Assembly (NCBI GenBank): GCA_017302615.1
Contig: JAFLDB010000004.1
Span: 186,001 to 250,000, forward strand
Source of the DNA: Sphingomonadales bacterium
GTDB taxonomy: Bacteria > Pseudomonadota > Alphaproteobacteria > Sphingomonadales > Sphingomonadaceae
DNA: 64,000 nt
Direction of reading: 5' to 3'
The position numbers and the translations under genes were made by a program. Below are positions 8,802-15,977 of the stretch, piece by piece. Below the pieces are notes generated by a model. That model ran no database searches and was not told where the DNA came from. It saw only the letters and a list, made by a program, of their open reading frames with translations. Positions within the stretch are counted from its first letter, which is position 1. Every line of letters starts with the position of its first letter.

Positions 8802-8932
8802 GCAGACTTCTCCGATCATCCGATGTCAGGCCAACATCCTAACAGGCAAGTCCAAACCAAATGTTACGATTGGTATTCAAAACGATATTCTGGGTCTGTG
8901 GTATGTAGACTGGCGTCAGGCCCAATACGCAG

Positions 8933-9148
8933 ATGGACGAGACTGACATCTGCATTGTGTTCGGCGGCAACGTCCGGCGCATCCGCCGCGCCAAGAATAT
9001 GTCGCAGGAAACCTTGGCCGAGTTGGCCGATGTGCATCGCACATACGTTTCAGGGATCGAGAGAGGGAGCGGGCGCAACCCGACCATCCGGGCCGTTGCC
9101 AAGATTGCCAAGGCGCTTGAGGTCAAGCCGGGCGAACTTCTTGACTGA
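8933..9148 (+). CDS. XRE-family helix-turn-helix regulator
   Basis: A 71-residue single-domain repressor-like protein. The HTH runs from VRRIRRAKNMSQETLAELADVH through RTYVSGIERGSG and ends AKALEVKPGELLD. Size and layout resemble restriction-modification controller (C) proteins and small phage-type repressors. It is the first gene of a same-strand run with the excalibur protein (46 bases on) and the reverse transcriptase, and it faces the lipoprotein gene across a short divergent region. It could control either set, or the element's modification genes. Confidence 0.85.
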   Translation: MDETDICIVFGGNVRRIRRAKNMSQETLAELADVHRTYVSGIERGSGRNPTIRAVAKIAKALEVKPGELLD

Positions 9149-9194
9149 CGAGCCGGAAACCCGGTCTTTACCATCTGGACGTTAATCATGGCCG

Positions 9195-9569
9195 ATGAGC
9201 TTCAAGAAGCCCTTCCGTGCCGTGCCCATCCGGGAAGGGCAACGCTACCGCAAGCGGCGGGCGCGTAAGGAGCAATCGCAAGCTGTCGGGTTTCTGACCA
9301 CAGCCGCACTTGCCGGGGGTGTGATCGGCATCGGGAGCGTAGCGGTCAGCGATGGCGGTATGTCAGCAGTGGCCGGGACGCTCAAGTCGGCAGCCGTTTC
9401 AGCAGGCGTCATGCGTGCGAACACTCCGCAACCGGGTGCCTATTATCGCAACTGCGATGCGGCACGGGCCGCTGGCGTAGCTCCGCTATATGCTGGTGAG
9501 CCGGGCTACCGCGACGGTATGGACGGCGATGGCGACGGGATCGCCTGTGAGCCCTATCGAGGCCGATAG
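9195..9569 (+). CDS. excalibur calcium-binding domain protein
   Basis: A 124-residue protein. A basic N-terminus (RYRKRRARKEQ) is followed by one hydrophobic helix (about 29-52), suggesting membrane anchoring. The C-terminal 40 residues are an excalibur domain: YYRNCDAARAAGVAPLYAGEPGYR then DGDGDGIACEPYR, with the DxDxDG calcium loop and paired cysteines. Excalibur domains usually sit on cell-surface proteins, often with SNase domains. Only 2 bases separate its stop from the reverse transcriptase start, so the pair is almost certainly cotranslated. Confidence 0.8.
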   Translation: MSFKKPFRAVPIREGQRYRKRRARKEQSQAVGFLTTAALAGGVIGIGSVAVSDGGMSAVAGTLKSAAVSAGVMRANTPQPGAYYRNCDAARAAGVAPLYAGEPGYRDGMDGDGDGIACEPYRGR

Positions 9570-9571
9570 AA

Positions 9572-10951
9572 ATGGCCATTCGACCTTCCCGGCGCACAAC
9601 GGAGACACGGCGGACATCCGGCTACGATGAGTTTGGGGCTCGCTACCCCGAGTTCGTTGAACGGATCAGGCTGCTGCGTGAACGGCGCGACCGCAGGCTG
9701 GCCCGGCTTGCGGCGATGTCCGTCCGGGAGCAGCGCGGCGAGGTGCGCAAGTTGTTGCGTTCCGGCTCGATGCACCTGCCCTATGCTTTCGATGCCCTCA
9801 AAGCCAAGCAGCAGTTGCACGACGCCTCGCCCGAGACGGTGGAGGCGCTGGCAGCCCGGTGCGATCCCTTCAGTAGGTTCACCGAGCACATAACTACGCG
9901 CTTCGTCCGCAAGGGTCGCAAGACGAGAATGGTTCAGGACTTCGGTCCACAGAAGCGGATGCACCAGTTGCTAGTCGCTGATCTGCTTCGCACGCTACAT
10001 CCTCCCCGTCAGGACCAGTTCCTGCTCAACGGGGGGATGCCGAAGGCCCTCAAGGCCATCGAAGTCGCCTTCCGGGAAGGCTACACTCACGCGGTGGAGG
10101 TCGATCTGATCGACTTTTATGGCGGGGTGCGTCTGCCCGGACTGGCGAATATGCTGCGTCCTCTACCGGGCGCAGTCGTGGACAATGTCGTCTGGGACGT
10201 GGCAGCCCGTCAATGGCTGAACCCCTTCCTGTATATGACTGGCATGTCCGATCTGTCCGCTAGTGGTCTGGTTGGGCTCTCGCTTGGTGCCACGACATCT
10301 CCTGTCGTCGGCGAGGTCATCATTCGTCATCTGCTCGACACGGCTCAAATGGGCCAGGTGGTGACCTACGCCGATAACATCCTCGTCCTCGGGCGTGGAA
10401 GGGACGATGCGTTGAACCGGGCAGCACACCTGCGGGAGGTAGCCCTCGGGCTCGATGCCGGACCACTAGCGCCGCAGATAGGGGAGCCCGCTGGGTTTCG
10501 AGACGAACATACCTATGTGGAGTTTGCGGGCCACTGGGGGCGAGCAATCCGTCATCAGCTGAACTGGGAACCGAATGGTCGCAAGCAGCAGGAGCATAGA
10601 GTTGCGGACGTAGCGAGCACGCTGTCAGCGGAAGCAATCGCCGAAGCCGAACGTAAGGTCACCCATTGCCGCCGTGCCTATCCGATGTGGCGGACTGCCG
10701 ACAGGTGGGAAGCCCAAAGGCTCGCTGAACTCGCCGCCGTTCGATACTATCAGGATGCGCGGCCCGAGCACCTGACCGATGCCCAGCACAAGCTAGCTAT
10801 TGCCTATTTGACCAGCAACGGCCTCGATTTGCTGGAACTCTTGCCCGAAGGCACCATTGAACGCCATCGGGAACGCCGCATGGTCCTTTGGCGCGAAACG
10901 CAACGCCTGCTCGAAGCGATGCTTCCGGGCAATACACCACGCGCCGCCTGA
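9572..10951 (+). CDS. reverse transcriptase of unassigned type with YADN motif
   Basis: RNA-directed DNA polymerase-like protein, 459 residues. Recognisable blocks: RKTRMVQDFGPQKRMHQ (about 116-131), NGGMPKALKAIEVA (153-166), motif A VEVDLIDFY (175-183) with the first catalytic Asp at 178, GLSLGATTSP (235-244), and YADN at 266-269 in place of the usual YADD. The C-terminal 130 residues are helical and basic with no recognised domain. There is no group II intron maturase or retron msr/msd visible beside it and no DGR template repeat. The context (XRE, excalibur, integrase island) suggests a defence or element-maintenance role, which is inference. Confidence 0.8.
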   Translation: MAIRPSRRTTETRRTSGYDEFGARYPEFVERIRLLRERRDRRLARLAAMSVREQRGEVRKLLRSGSMHLPYAFDALKAKQQLHDASPETVEALAARCDPFSRFTEHITTRFVRKGRKTRMVQDFGPQKRMHQLLVADLLRTLHPPRQDQFLLNGGMPKALKAIEVAFREGYTHAVEVDLIDFYGGVRLPGLANMLRPLPGAVVDNVVWDVAARQWLNPFLYMTGMSDLSASGLVGLSLGATTSPVVGEVIIRHLLDTAQMGQVVTYADNILVLGRGRDDALNRAAHLREVALGLDAGPLAPQIGEPAGFRDEHTYVEFAGHWGRAIRHQLNWEPNGRKQQEHRVADVASTLSAEAIAEAERKVTHCRRAYPMWRTADRWEAQRLAELAAVRYYQDARPEHLTDAQHKLAIAYLTSNGLDLLELLPEGTIERHRERRMVLWRETQRLLEAMLPGNTPRAA

Positions 10952-10971
10952 CAGTCTCTGGCAGGCAACCG

Positions 10972-11562
10972 CTACTGATTGGAAAACAGGTCTGGCTGGG
11001 TCTGATCGGCGCGCACATTCCCGTCCGCTCGGTGCAGGTTCCGGGGCAGCAGGTCGGCGATGCCCGGACAGGAAAGCAATGCAGGATCGGCCCGCATATC
11101 GCGCAGGTGCTCGCCGCACGTCCGTCGCAGGTATCCGGCAAGGTCGTAGTCCGTAGCCGGGAGCATGGCGAACCATTCGCCTCCCGTGCAGACATGTTCC
11201 CGCATCAGGTCCGCCCATGCAGCCGGGCGTGAGAAGCGGCGGTGCAATCGCTGGTGGCATAGACTGCACAAGGCTGGCGACTGCACGACCGAATAGTAGT
11301 TCTCGCTGTGGAAGCCGACCTTGTCCGTGCTGCCGCAGATCGCGCAGTGACGCGGCACGGTGATGCACCCCGCCGCGATCAGCCATCGAGCGATTTGCCA
11401 GTGCCGAACCCGCTCCACCGGGGCGAAGCCCGCATAGGGCAAGATCATCGGCCAGCGCCACGGCAGGAAGCTCCTTGGGGCCTTCGGGCCGGGCGGACGC
11501 AACGGCAACGCGGGGAGCGCGGCAAGCAGGCGCTCGGGATCGAAACTGGCCATGGCGCTCAA
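10972..11562 (-). CDS. HNH-like zinc-finger protein
   Basis: Up to 196 residues. Central cysteine cluster CAICGS ... HSENYY ... CSLCHQRLHRRF, which matches the layout of treble-clef HNH-like domains, where the HxENY and CHxxLH parts supply metal and catalytic residues. The flanks are Pro/Trp/Leu-rich without a known domain. The TTG at 11562 would overlap the stop of the preceding gene as TTGA, matching the GTGA coupling just upstream; an ATG at 11553 is the alternative. It is third in the resolvase operon and converges on the reverse transcriptase, leaving only 20 bases between stops. Confidence 0.6.
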   Translation of the reverse strand: MSAMASFDPERLLAALPALPLRPPGPKAPRSFLPWRWPMILPYAGFAPVERVRHWQIARWLIAAGCITVPRHCAICGSTDKVGFHSENYYSVVQSPALCSLCHQRLHRRFSRPAAWADLMREHVCTGGEWFAMLPATDYDLAGYLRRTCGEHLRDMRADPALLSCPGIADLLPRNLHRADGNVRADQTQPDLFSNQ

Positions 11563-11762
11563 CTTTGTTTCTGATCGCCAGCACCGGGCAATCGGCTCAT
11601 CAAGCAGTTGATCCGGGCAAGGCCCTGCCTGATGTGGGCGGAGATCGGTGCGATCATGTCCGTGGTCAGGTCCGGTGACTGGCCCTGCACGGCGAGATCG
11701 TGGGCATCCTCAAGCGCCGCCGTCACATCGGCGAATATGCGCTGGTGACGTTGCGGCTTCAC
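11559..11762 (-). CDS. 67-residue protein of unknown function
   Basis: A short, mostly helical protein (MKPQRHQRIFADVTAALEDA and so on) with no recognised family. Evidence that it is real is positional: its GTG start overlaps the resolvase stop as GTGA, and its stop overlaps the TTG of the HNH-like gene. It therefore links the two as one translationally coupled operon. Confidence 0.5.
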   Translation of the reverse strand: MKPQRHQRIFADVTAALEDAHDLAVQGQSPDLTTDMIAPISAHIRQGLARINCLMSRLPGAGDQKQS

Positions 11763-12325
11763 GCCACTGCCCTTTCGGCGAGCACGCGGTAGACACTTGC
11801 CCTGCTGATCCCGAGCCGGGCGGCGATCTCGGTAGCGCCAAGCCCGGACTGGTGAAGCTCTGCCACCTGCGATGCCTTGCGCCGGGCAGTGGGTGCGCGG
11901 CCCTTGTAGCGCCCTTCCTGCTTTGCCTTGGCTATGCCGATACGCTGGCGCTCCAGCATCATGGTCCGTTCAGCCTCCGAGACGGCTGCAAGCACGGTGA
12001 TGAGCAGCCGCCCGGTGGCGGACTTGGTGTCGAGTTCACCTCCGCCGAAGTCGAGCACGCGGACGCCGACGCCCTTGGCTTCGAGCTTCGCCACGATGTT
12101 GAGCAGTTCGACGGTGGATCGAGCGAGGCGGCACATGCGCTTCACCACTAGGACATCCCCGTCCCGGCAATATCCGAGTGCAGCTTCAAGCTCGGCGCGC
12201 TGCGATAATGCCGAGACCTGTTCCACGAACAGGCGTTCGCACCCTGCTGCCTTCAGGTCTTCAATCTGACCCTCCAGTCCGGCTCGCTGATGTAACTGGC
12301 TCGTGCGAGCGTATCCGATGAGCAT
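11759..12325 (-). CDS. small serine recombinase (resolvase/invertase type)
   Basis: A 188-residue site-specific recombinase. The ATG at 12325 follows GGGAGGA at good spacing. The catalytic domain begins MLIGYARTSQLHQ, with the nucleophile Ser in ARTS, and contains VVKRMCRLARSTVELL and the E-helix region SEAERTMMLERQRIGIAKAK. It ends in a short HTH (GATEIAARLGISRASVYRVL). Members cut and join DNA through a Ser-DNA bond. It is far too small to be the element integrase, which is the separate 549-residue protein at 15978-17627. First gene of a three-gene coupled operon. Confidence 0.85.
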   Translation of the reverse strand: MLIGYARTSQLHQRAGLEGQIEDLKAAGCERLFVEQVSALSQRAELEAALGYCRDGDVLVVKRMCRLARSTVELLNIVAKLEAKGVGVRVLDFGGGELDTKSATGRLLITVLAAVSEAERTMMLERQRIGIAKAKQEGRYKGRAPTARRKASQVAELHQSGLGATEIAARLGISRASVYRVLAERAVA

Positions 12326-12619
12326 GATTTTCCTCCCGACAGAGGAAAATGCTCGCACGCCATGCCCGCGAAGTCACGCGGCAAGTGCCTCAAAAACGGC
12401 AGAAAACGGTCATTTCAGGGAGCCGGATTGCATCTCAAAGCTAGTGCGTCGCACTTGCAACCAGTTGCAAGGGCGGGTCTCGGCACCTTGTAAAAGCTCC
12501 CGTCTCACTAGGGTTTTGGACCTGCGGGACACTGTCTCACATGAGTTCGGGGCCACGTCCGTGCGACAAATCAGGGGGATTTTGCGAAGTCGCACATCAG
12601 CAGGCGGTGCGAGACAGTG
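12326..12619. other. non-coding interval upstream of the resolvase with short palindromes
   Basis: No convincing gene in 294 bases. It holds a 13-base palindrome AGTGCGTCGCACT at 12443-12455 and a 10-base inverted pair, ACACTGTCTC at 12529-12538 and GAGACAGTGT at 12611-12620. The position directly upstream of the resolvase gene is where resolvase recombination sites or its own operators are usually found. This is a suggestion only. Confidence 0.4.
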
Positions 12620-13030
12620 TTAGTCGAGAAATGCAGTGAGCCTATCCAGCAGATTGGGATCGCGAACTTCACATTCCCAGATCACGAGTATGTCCCAACC
12701 TTGCCCCATCAAAGCCGCTCTGTTCCGCTCATCACGCTCGATATTCCGAGCTAGTTTTATGTTCCAATAGTCTGTGTTTGACTTCGGCCTTCGCCCATCC
12801 AAACAAGCGGTATCGGAGTGCTGATGCCAGAAGCAGCCATGAACGAAGATCGCTTTGCGTCGTGATCCGAATACGATGTCTGGCTTGCCCGGCAAATCGT
12901 GGCGGTGGAGCCTATACCTGTAGTCTGCTCGATGAAGCAGACGCCGAACAATCATTTCGGGCTTGGTATCCTTTGCCCTGATCTTGCTCATATTGACCGA
13001 CCGTTGGGCAGGTGACACGGTGTCAGCCAT
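12620..13030 (-). CDS. vsr: very-short-patch mismatch repair endonuclease (Vsr)
   Basis: A 136-residue Vsr nuclease, which nicks next to T:G mismatches produced when 5-methylcytosine deaminates. Hallmarks: start MADTVSPAQRSVNMSKIRAK, then DTKPEMIVRRLLH, LPGKPDIVFGSRRKAIFVHGCFWHQH with the catalytic Asp, and the C-terminal GWDILVIWECEV. The length fits the family. The chosen ATG gives the canonical Vsr N-terminus. That ATG overlaps, on the opposite strand, the ATG of the HNH nuclease gene. Its presence fits the cytosine-5 methyltransferase at 13810-14763. Confidence 0.93.
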   Translation of the reverse strand: MADTVSPAQRSVNMSKIRAKDTKPEMIVRRLLHRADYRYRLHRHDLPGKPDIVFGSRRKAIFVHGCFWHQHSDTACLDGRRPKSNTDYWNIKLARNIERDERNRAALMGQGWDILVIWECEVRDPNLLDRLTAFLD

Positions 13031-13835
13031 GACGACTATTGACCCTGTTAAAGCTGGCAGTGCTGCCGGGGTGGGAATCCTCGAACTGCTGCAAAAGCAT
13101 CCTGATGGTCTAAATGCTGCCGAGATTCGAGCCGCAGTTGGCGACGCGGGCGACCAAGAGCAACTAATGCGACGGCTGCGGCACGTCCGCAAATACTATC
13201 ACGTCCCCTATGAGAAGGTGGATGGCAGATGGGTGTATGTTTTTCGCGGCGAGAAGCAAAACGTCAAAACCGACTCCGGGGCGATCAGCGGAAAGCAAAG
13301 GGCGCGCATCCTGAACCTTGCCAAAGGCCGCTGCCAGATGTGCGGGCGGACCGTTGAAGGTGACGGCATCAAACTCCAGGTAGACCATCGCGTCCCGCAA
13401 ACATGGGGCGGCTTGACAGTTGATGAGAACCTGTGGGCCATTTGCGTCCAATGCAATCACGGCAAGCGCGACTTTTTTGCGTCGTTCGATCCTGATGAAA
13501 TGGCCGAACTGGTCAAAATCGAGTCCGTCCACGAACGGATAGCGCGGTTCTTGCGGATGCACGAAGGCGAGTGGGTCGATTCCCATTACATCGAAGACAT
13601 TGCGAACGTCCGCGACAGGCAAGAGGATTGGCAGAAACGCCTTCGCGAACTGCGTTACCCAGTTGTCGGCATGGACATAGAGACAGGCCGATATAAGACC
13701 CCGGAAGGCTTCATCCGTAGCCGCTACAAGCTCGTGAAGTGGGTCGATCTACCGCCAGATCATCAGCAGCTAATCCGAGCGTGGGACAACAAGAAGAAGC
13801 GTCCGCAGATCAAGCGGCAACTTGGACTCGCTTGA
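13029..13835 (+). CDS. HNH endonuclease, likely restriction enzyme
   Basis: A 268-residue protein. Residues about 1-80 look like a winged-helix domain (ILELLQKHPDGLNAAEIRAAVG). Residues about 95-155 form an HNH nuclease: RCQMCGRT ... LQVDHRVPQTWGG ... ICVQCNHGKRDFF, with two zinc Cys pairs and the catalytic His in VDHR. The C-terminal part is unassigned. Placement beside Vsr and an m5C methyltransferase argues for a type II restriction enzyme. Its tail overlaps the methyltransferase tail by 26 bases. No recognition site can be inferred. Confidence 0.75.
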   Translation: MTTIDPVKAGSAAGVGILELLQKHPDGLNAAEIRAAVGDAGDQEQLMRRLRHVRKYYHVPYEKVDGRWVYVFRGEKQNVKTDSGAISGKQRARILNLAKGRCQMCGRTVEGDGIKLQVDHRVPQTWGGLTVDENLWAICVQCNHGKRDFFASFDPDEMAELVKIESVHERIARFLRMHEGEWVDSHYIEDIANVRDRQEDWQKRLRELRYPVVGMDIETGRYKTPEGFIRSRYKLVKWVDLPPDHQQLIRAWDNKKKRPQIKRQLGLA

Positions 13836-14763
13836 CGGAAATAGCCTTTCGCACCTGCTTCGCGACTGCCGCTGCGACAGGTGGCGGGAACGCATTGCCG
13901 ACCTGACGATACGCAGCAGTTTTCCGGCCATGGAACTGCCAGCCTTCCGGGAAGCCTTGCAGCAACCCAACCATTTCCACGGTGAGGCGCGGCATACCTA
14001 CGAAGTCAGGTCCGGGTGCCTCTTCGGCAATCGTCATCCCGTTTACGCCCATTGAAGCCCATGCTTTCTTAGCCCGAGTCGGTCCAAGGTCTGGCCCGCC
14101 GTGCTTCTTCGATCCGCCAACGATGGTGGGGGCTATGTCGCTGGCGCGTTCGCGCCACTGACGAGCGCCTTGCCAACCGTTCGCAGCCATCAGTTCAAAC
14201 AGCTTCTCGCCCACAGTAGCGGGATTGACTTTGTTGACTTCAGGCCACTCGAACGACGACCAATACTCCTTCTTTGTCGCGACAATGACCACACGGGGCC
14301 GCAACTGCGGAACGCCGAAGTCTGACGCATTGAGCAGCCGCCAATCGACTTCGTATCCCAGCTTCTTGAGTTGCCCGCGCAGATGTAGCCTGTAGTCCTC
14401 GAAAACAGCACCCAGAAACCCGCGCACGTTCTCAATCATGACCGCCTTTGGGCGCGTGGCATCAATGATGTCGAGCGCGTCGGGGAACAGGTTGCGCTCG
14501 TCTCGCTCGCCAAGCTGCTTTCCCGCGACGGAAAACGGGGGGCAGGGCAAACCACCGGCAACGAGATCAACTCCTGCGTATGCCGACGCACGGTCCTTAA
14601 ATAGGCGCAAGTCGTCTTCAATCACATTCCACTTGGGCCGGTTCCTCCTAAGTGTTTCACAGCAGTGCGAGTCAATCTCGACCAGCGCTTCATGCTCGAA
14701 CTCTGCCTCCTCCAGTCCGAGCGCCTGTCCACCCGCGCCCGCACAGAGTTCCAGTGAATACAT
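13810..14763 (-). CDS. DNA (cytosine-5-)-methyltransferase
   Basis: A 317-residue m5C methyltransferase. The ATG at 14763 has GGAGG 6 bases upstream. Motif I is LELCAGAGGQALGLE (SAM binding); motif IV is GGLPCPPFSVAG with the catalytic Cys; motif VI is MIENVRGFL; motif VIII includes QLRPRVVIVA. The target-recognition region contains KHGGPDLGPTRAKKAW. The last motif is YRQVGNAFPPPVA. It presumably protects the element's own sites from the convergent HNH nuclease. The sequence it methylates is not deducible here. Confidence 0.93.
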   Translation of the reverse strand: MYSLELCAGAGGQALGLEEAEFEHEALVEIDSHCCETLRRNRPKWNVIEDDLRLFKDRASAYAGVDLVAGGLPCPPFSVAGKQLGERDERNLFPDALDIIDATRPKAVMIENVRGFLGAVFEDYRLHLRGQLKKLGYEVDWRLLNASDFGVPQLRPRVVIVATKKEYWSSFEWPEVNKVNPATVGEKLFELMAANGWQGARQWRERASDIAPTIVGGSKKHGGPDLGPTRAKKAWASMGVNGMTIAEEAPGPDFVGMPRLTVEMVGLLQGFPEGWQFHGRKTAAYRQVGNAFPPPVAAAVAKQVRKAISVKRVQVAA

Positions 14764-14946
14764 TCTCAACCTCCGGCGTTCACCTTACGCTCCCCGTATG
14801 CCAAAAGGAGAAACTCACTGCAACAGGATTGCTTCCAAGTGGACCAATCCTTCCTAAGCGCCAAGCGCCCACCGCCCCTTTTGCCCATATTGTTGGACCA
14901 TGCGTCTGGTGGAGCGCCCCTTTGATACCGTGCTCCCAAGAGTGAG

Positions 14947-15426
14947 CTATTGCGGCACGCGCCGCCAAACCTCGTTGGCCAAGCTCCTGAACTTGGAGAT
15001 CGAGAGCGCCCCGCGTTCGTTCCGGCTTCGGCTTCCGGGAGCGGCAAGCGCATCAAGCACGGCAACCCTATGGGCCTCCCAAATGACCCACGGCTGATAC
15101 TCGGCATCCAACATCACCAGCATGACCGTATCGAACTCGCTGTCGGGCTTGATCTTGCCCAGGCGCTGACCGCCAAGGGTGCGATCTGGTGCGAACATCC
15201 TCGCCTTGATCTGGATACGCCGCCCATCTGCGCCGAGTGCGTCATAGCCGGGCATCCGAGCATCCACGAGGGTGAGCCCCATAATCCGCGCAGCCTCATA
15301 TTCGCCAATCTCGCCGGTAATCCCAAGCGGTTTGCCAGTCAGCCGATAATAGGCGGTGGCAATCTCTCTTGCTCGTTCGAGCAGATCGGAGAGAGAAGAA
15401 AGTGGAACGGATGATGACGATGACAT
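14947..15426 (-). CDS. DUF6998-like protein, possible nuclease-fold
   Basis: A 159-residue protein that I recall as DUF6998-like. Helical N-terminus (LLERAREIATAYYRLTGKPLGITGEIGEYEAARIMG), then GYDALGADGRRIQIKAR, where an Asp followed by Q-I-K looks like the core of a PD-(D/E)xK nuclease fold. It ends APGSRSRNERGALSISKF. GAAGGG precedes the ATG. It lies 7 bases after a 32-residue membrane peptide gene and follows the SNase-like gene. A restriction or defence-related nuclease role is plausible but unproven. Confidence 0.6.
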   Translation of the reverse strand: MSSSSSVPLSSLSDLLERAREIATAYYRLTGKPLGITGEIGEYEAARIMGLTLVDARMPGYDALGADGRRIQIKARMFAPDRTLGGQRLGKIKPDSEFDTVMLVMLDAEYQPWVIWEAHRVAVLDALAAPGSRSRNERGALSISKFRSLANEVWRRVPQ

Positions 15427-15433
15427 TCGCCCT

Positions 15434-15532
15434 TCAGCCCCTAAACCAAGCCAACAAGCTGGCCCCTGCTGAAACTGCCATTAGTGCGGCGAGAATAACG
15501 GCTTCGGCGAGAAGTCGGCGGTTTTCTTTCAT
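15434..15532 (-). CDS. 32-residue single-helix membrane peptide
   Basis: Encodes MKENRRLLAEAVILAALMAV followed by SAGASLLAWFRG. This is a basic N-terminus followed by one hydrophobic helix, ending Arg-Gly. Its ATG overlaps the SNase-like stop (ATGA), and its stop lies 7 bases before the DUF6998-like gene, so it fits exactly into a coupled operon. Single-helix peptides of this size can be toxins or membrane-protein partners. The role here is unknown. Confidence 0.5.
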   Translation of the reverse strand: MKENRRLLAEAVILAALMAVSAGASLLAWFRG

Positions 15533-15972
15533 TGGTCGCCACACCGATGGTTGCGCCAATAGCGTGACCAGCGGAGTGCCCAACCACCGCTAACCATCGC
15601 ACAGGACAGATCGCCGCCACGGGGTGAGACACACCATGCGGCTGTTCGGTTTCCAGCGCCATTGCCGTCCGAAAGGCAGAGCATCGTCGGTCCCCTGACT
15701 AGGATATGACCATCAGAGCTTCGGCCTACAACATCCCCGATGAGGTTGGCCAAAGCATCCCTTGCATCTTCTGCCCTCGCGTCTGGGCAAGGCTGGTTCG
15801 ACCTACATGATCCGTCGATCTCCCTTGCAGCGATGCCAGCCAATCGAACTCGGGGGCCTTCCTCACACCATATTGGCCCATCACCATCCCAAACGCGCAA
15901 TGGTGTGCAGTCGAAAGACTGGCCTGCGGGAACTTGGGCGATTGACGCCGCAACGATGAGTGAAAGCATCAT
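15529..15972 (-). CDS. secreted SNase-like (thermonuclease-type) protein
   Basis: A 147-residue protein. The ATG at 15972 has GGAGG 8 bases upstream and starts a signal peptide (MMLSLIVAASIAQVPAGQ). The mature part has the SNase signature VWDGDGPIWCEEGPRVRLAGIAARE, carrying the first catalytic Arg and the following Glu, and ends in the DLSCAMVSGGWALRWSRYW pattern seen in sphingomonad thermonuclease-family proteins. The second half is divergent, so activity is uncertain. It begins 5 bases after the integrase stop and is coupled to the 32-residue gene. Confidence 0.7.
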   Translation of the reverse strand: MMLSLIVAASIAQVPAGQSFDCTPLRVWDGDGPIWCEEGPRVRLAGIAAREIDGSCRSNQPCPDARAEDARDALANLIGDVVGRSSDGHILVRGPTMLCLSDGNGAGNRTAAWCVSPRGGDLSCAMVSGGWALRWSRYWRNHRCGDQ

Positions 15973-15977
15973 GCTTC

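Noticed and set aside
9540..9575. A retron msr/msd RNA next to the reverse transcriptase
   Set aside because: Only 2 bases separate the excalibur stop from the RT start and 20 bases follow the RT, so no room for a structured RNA adjacent to it. One elsewhere in the island cannot be excluded.
12303..12623. A 106-codon plus-strand frame upstream of the resolvase
   Set aside because: It starts inside the resolvase gene on the opposite strand, lacks a ribosome binding site and has no domain; the region looks regulatory.
14780..14968. A 62-codon minus-strand frame between the methyltransferase and DUF6998-like genes
   Set aside because: It overlaps the end of the DUF6998-like gene, has no ribosome binding site and its composition is not protein-like.
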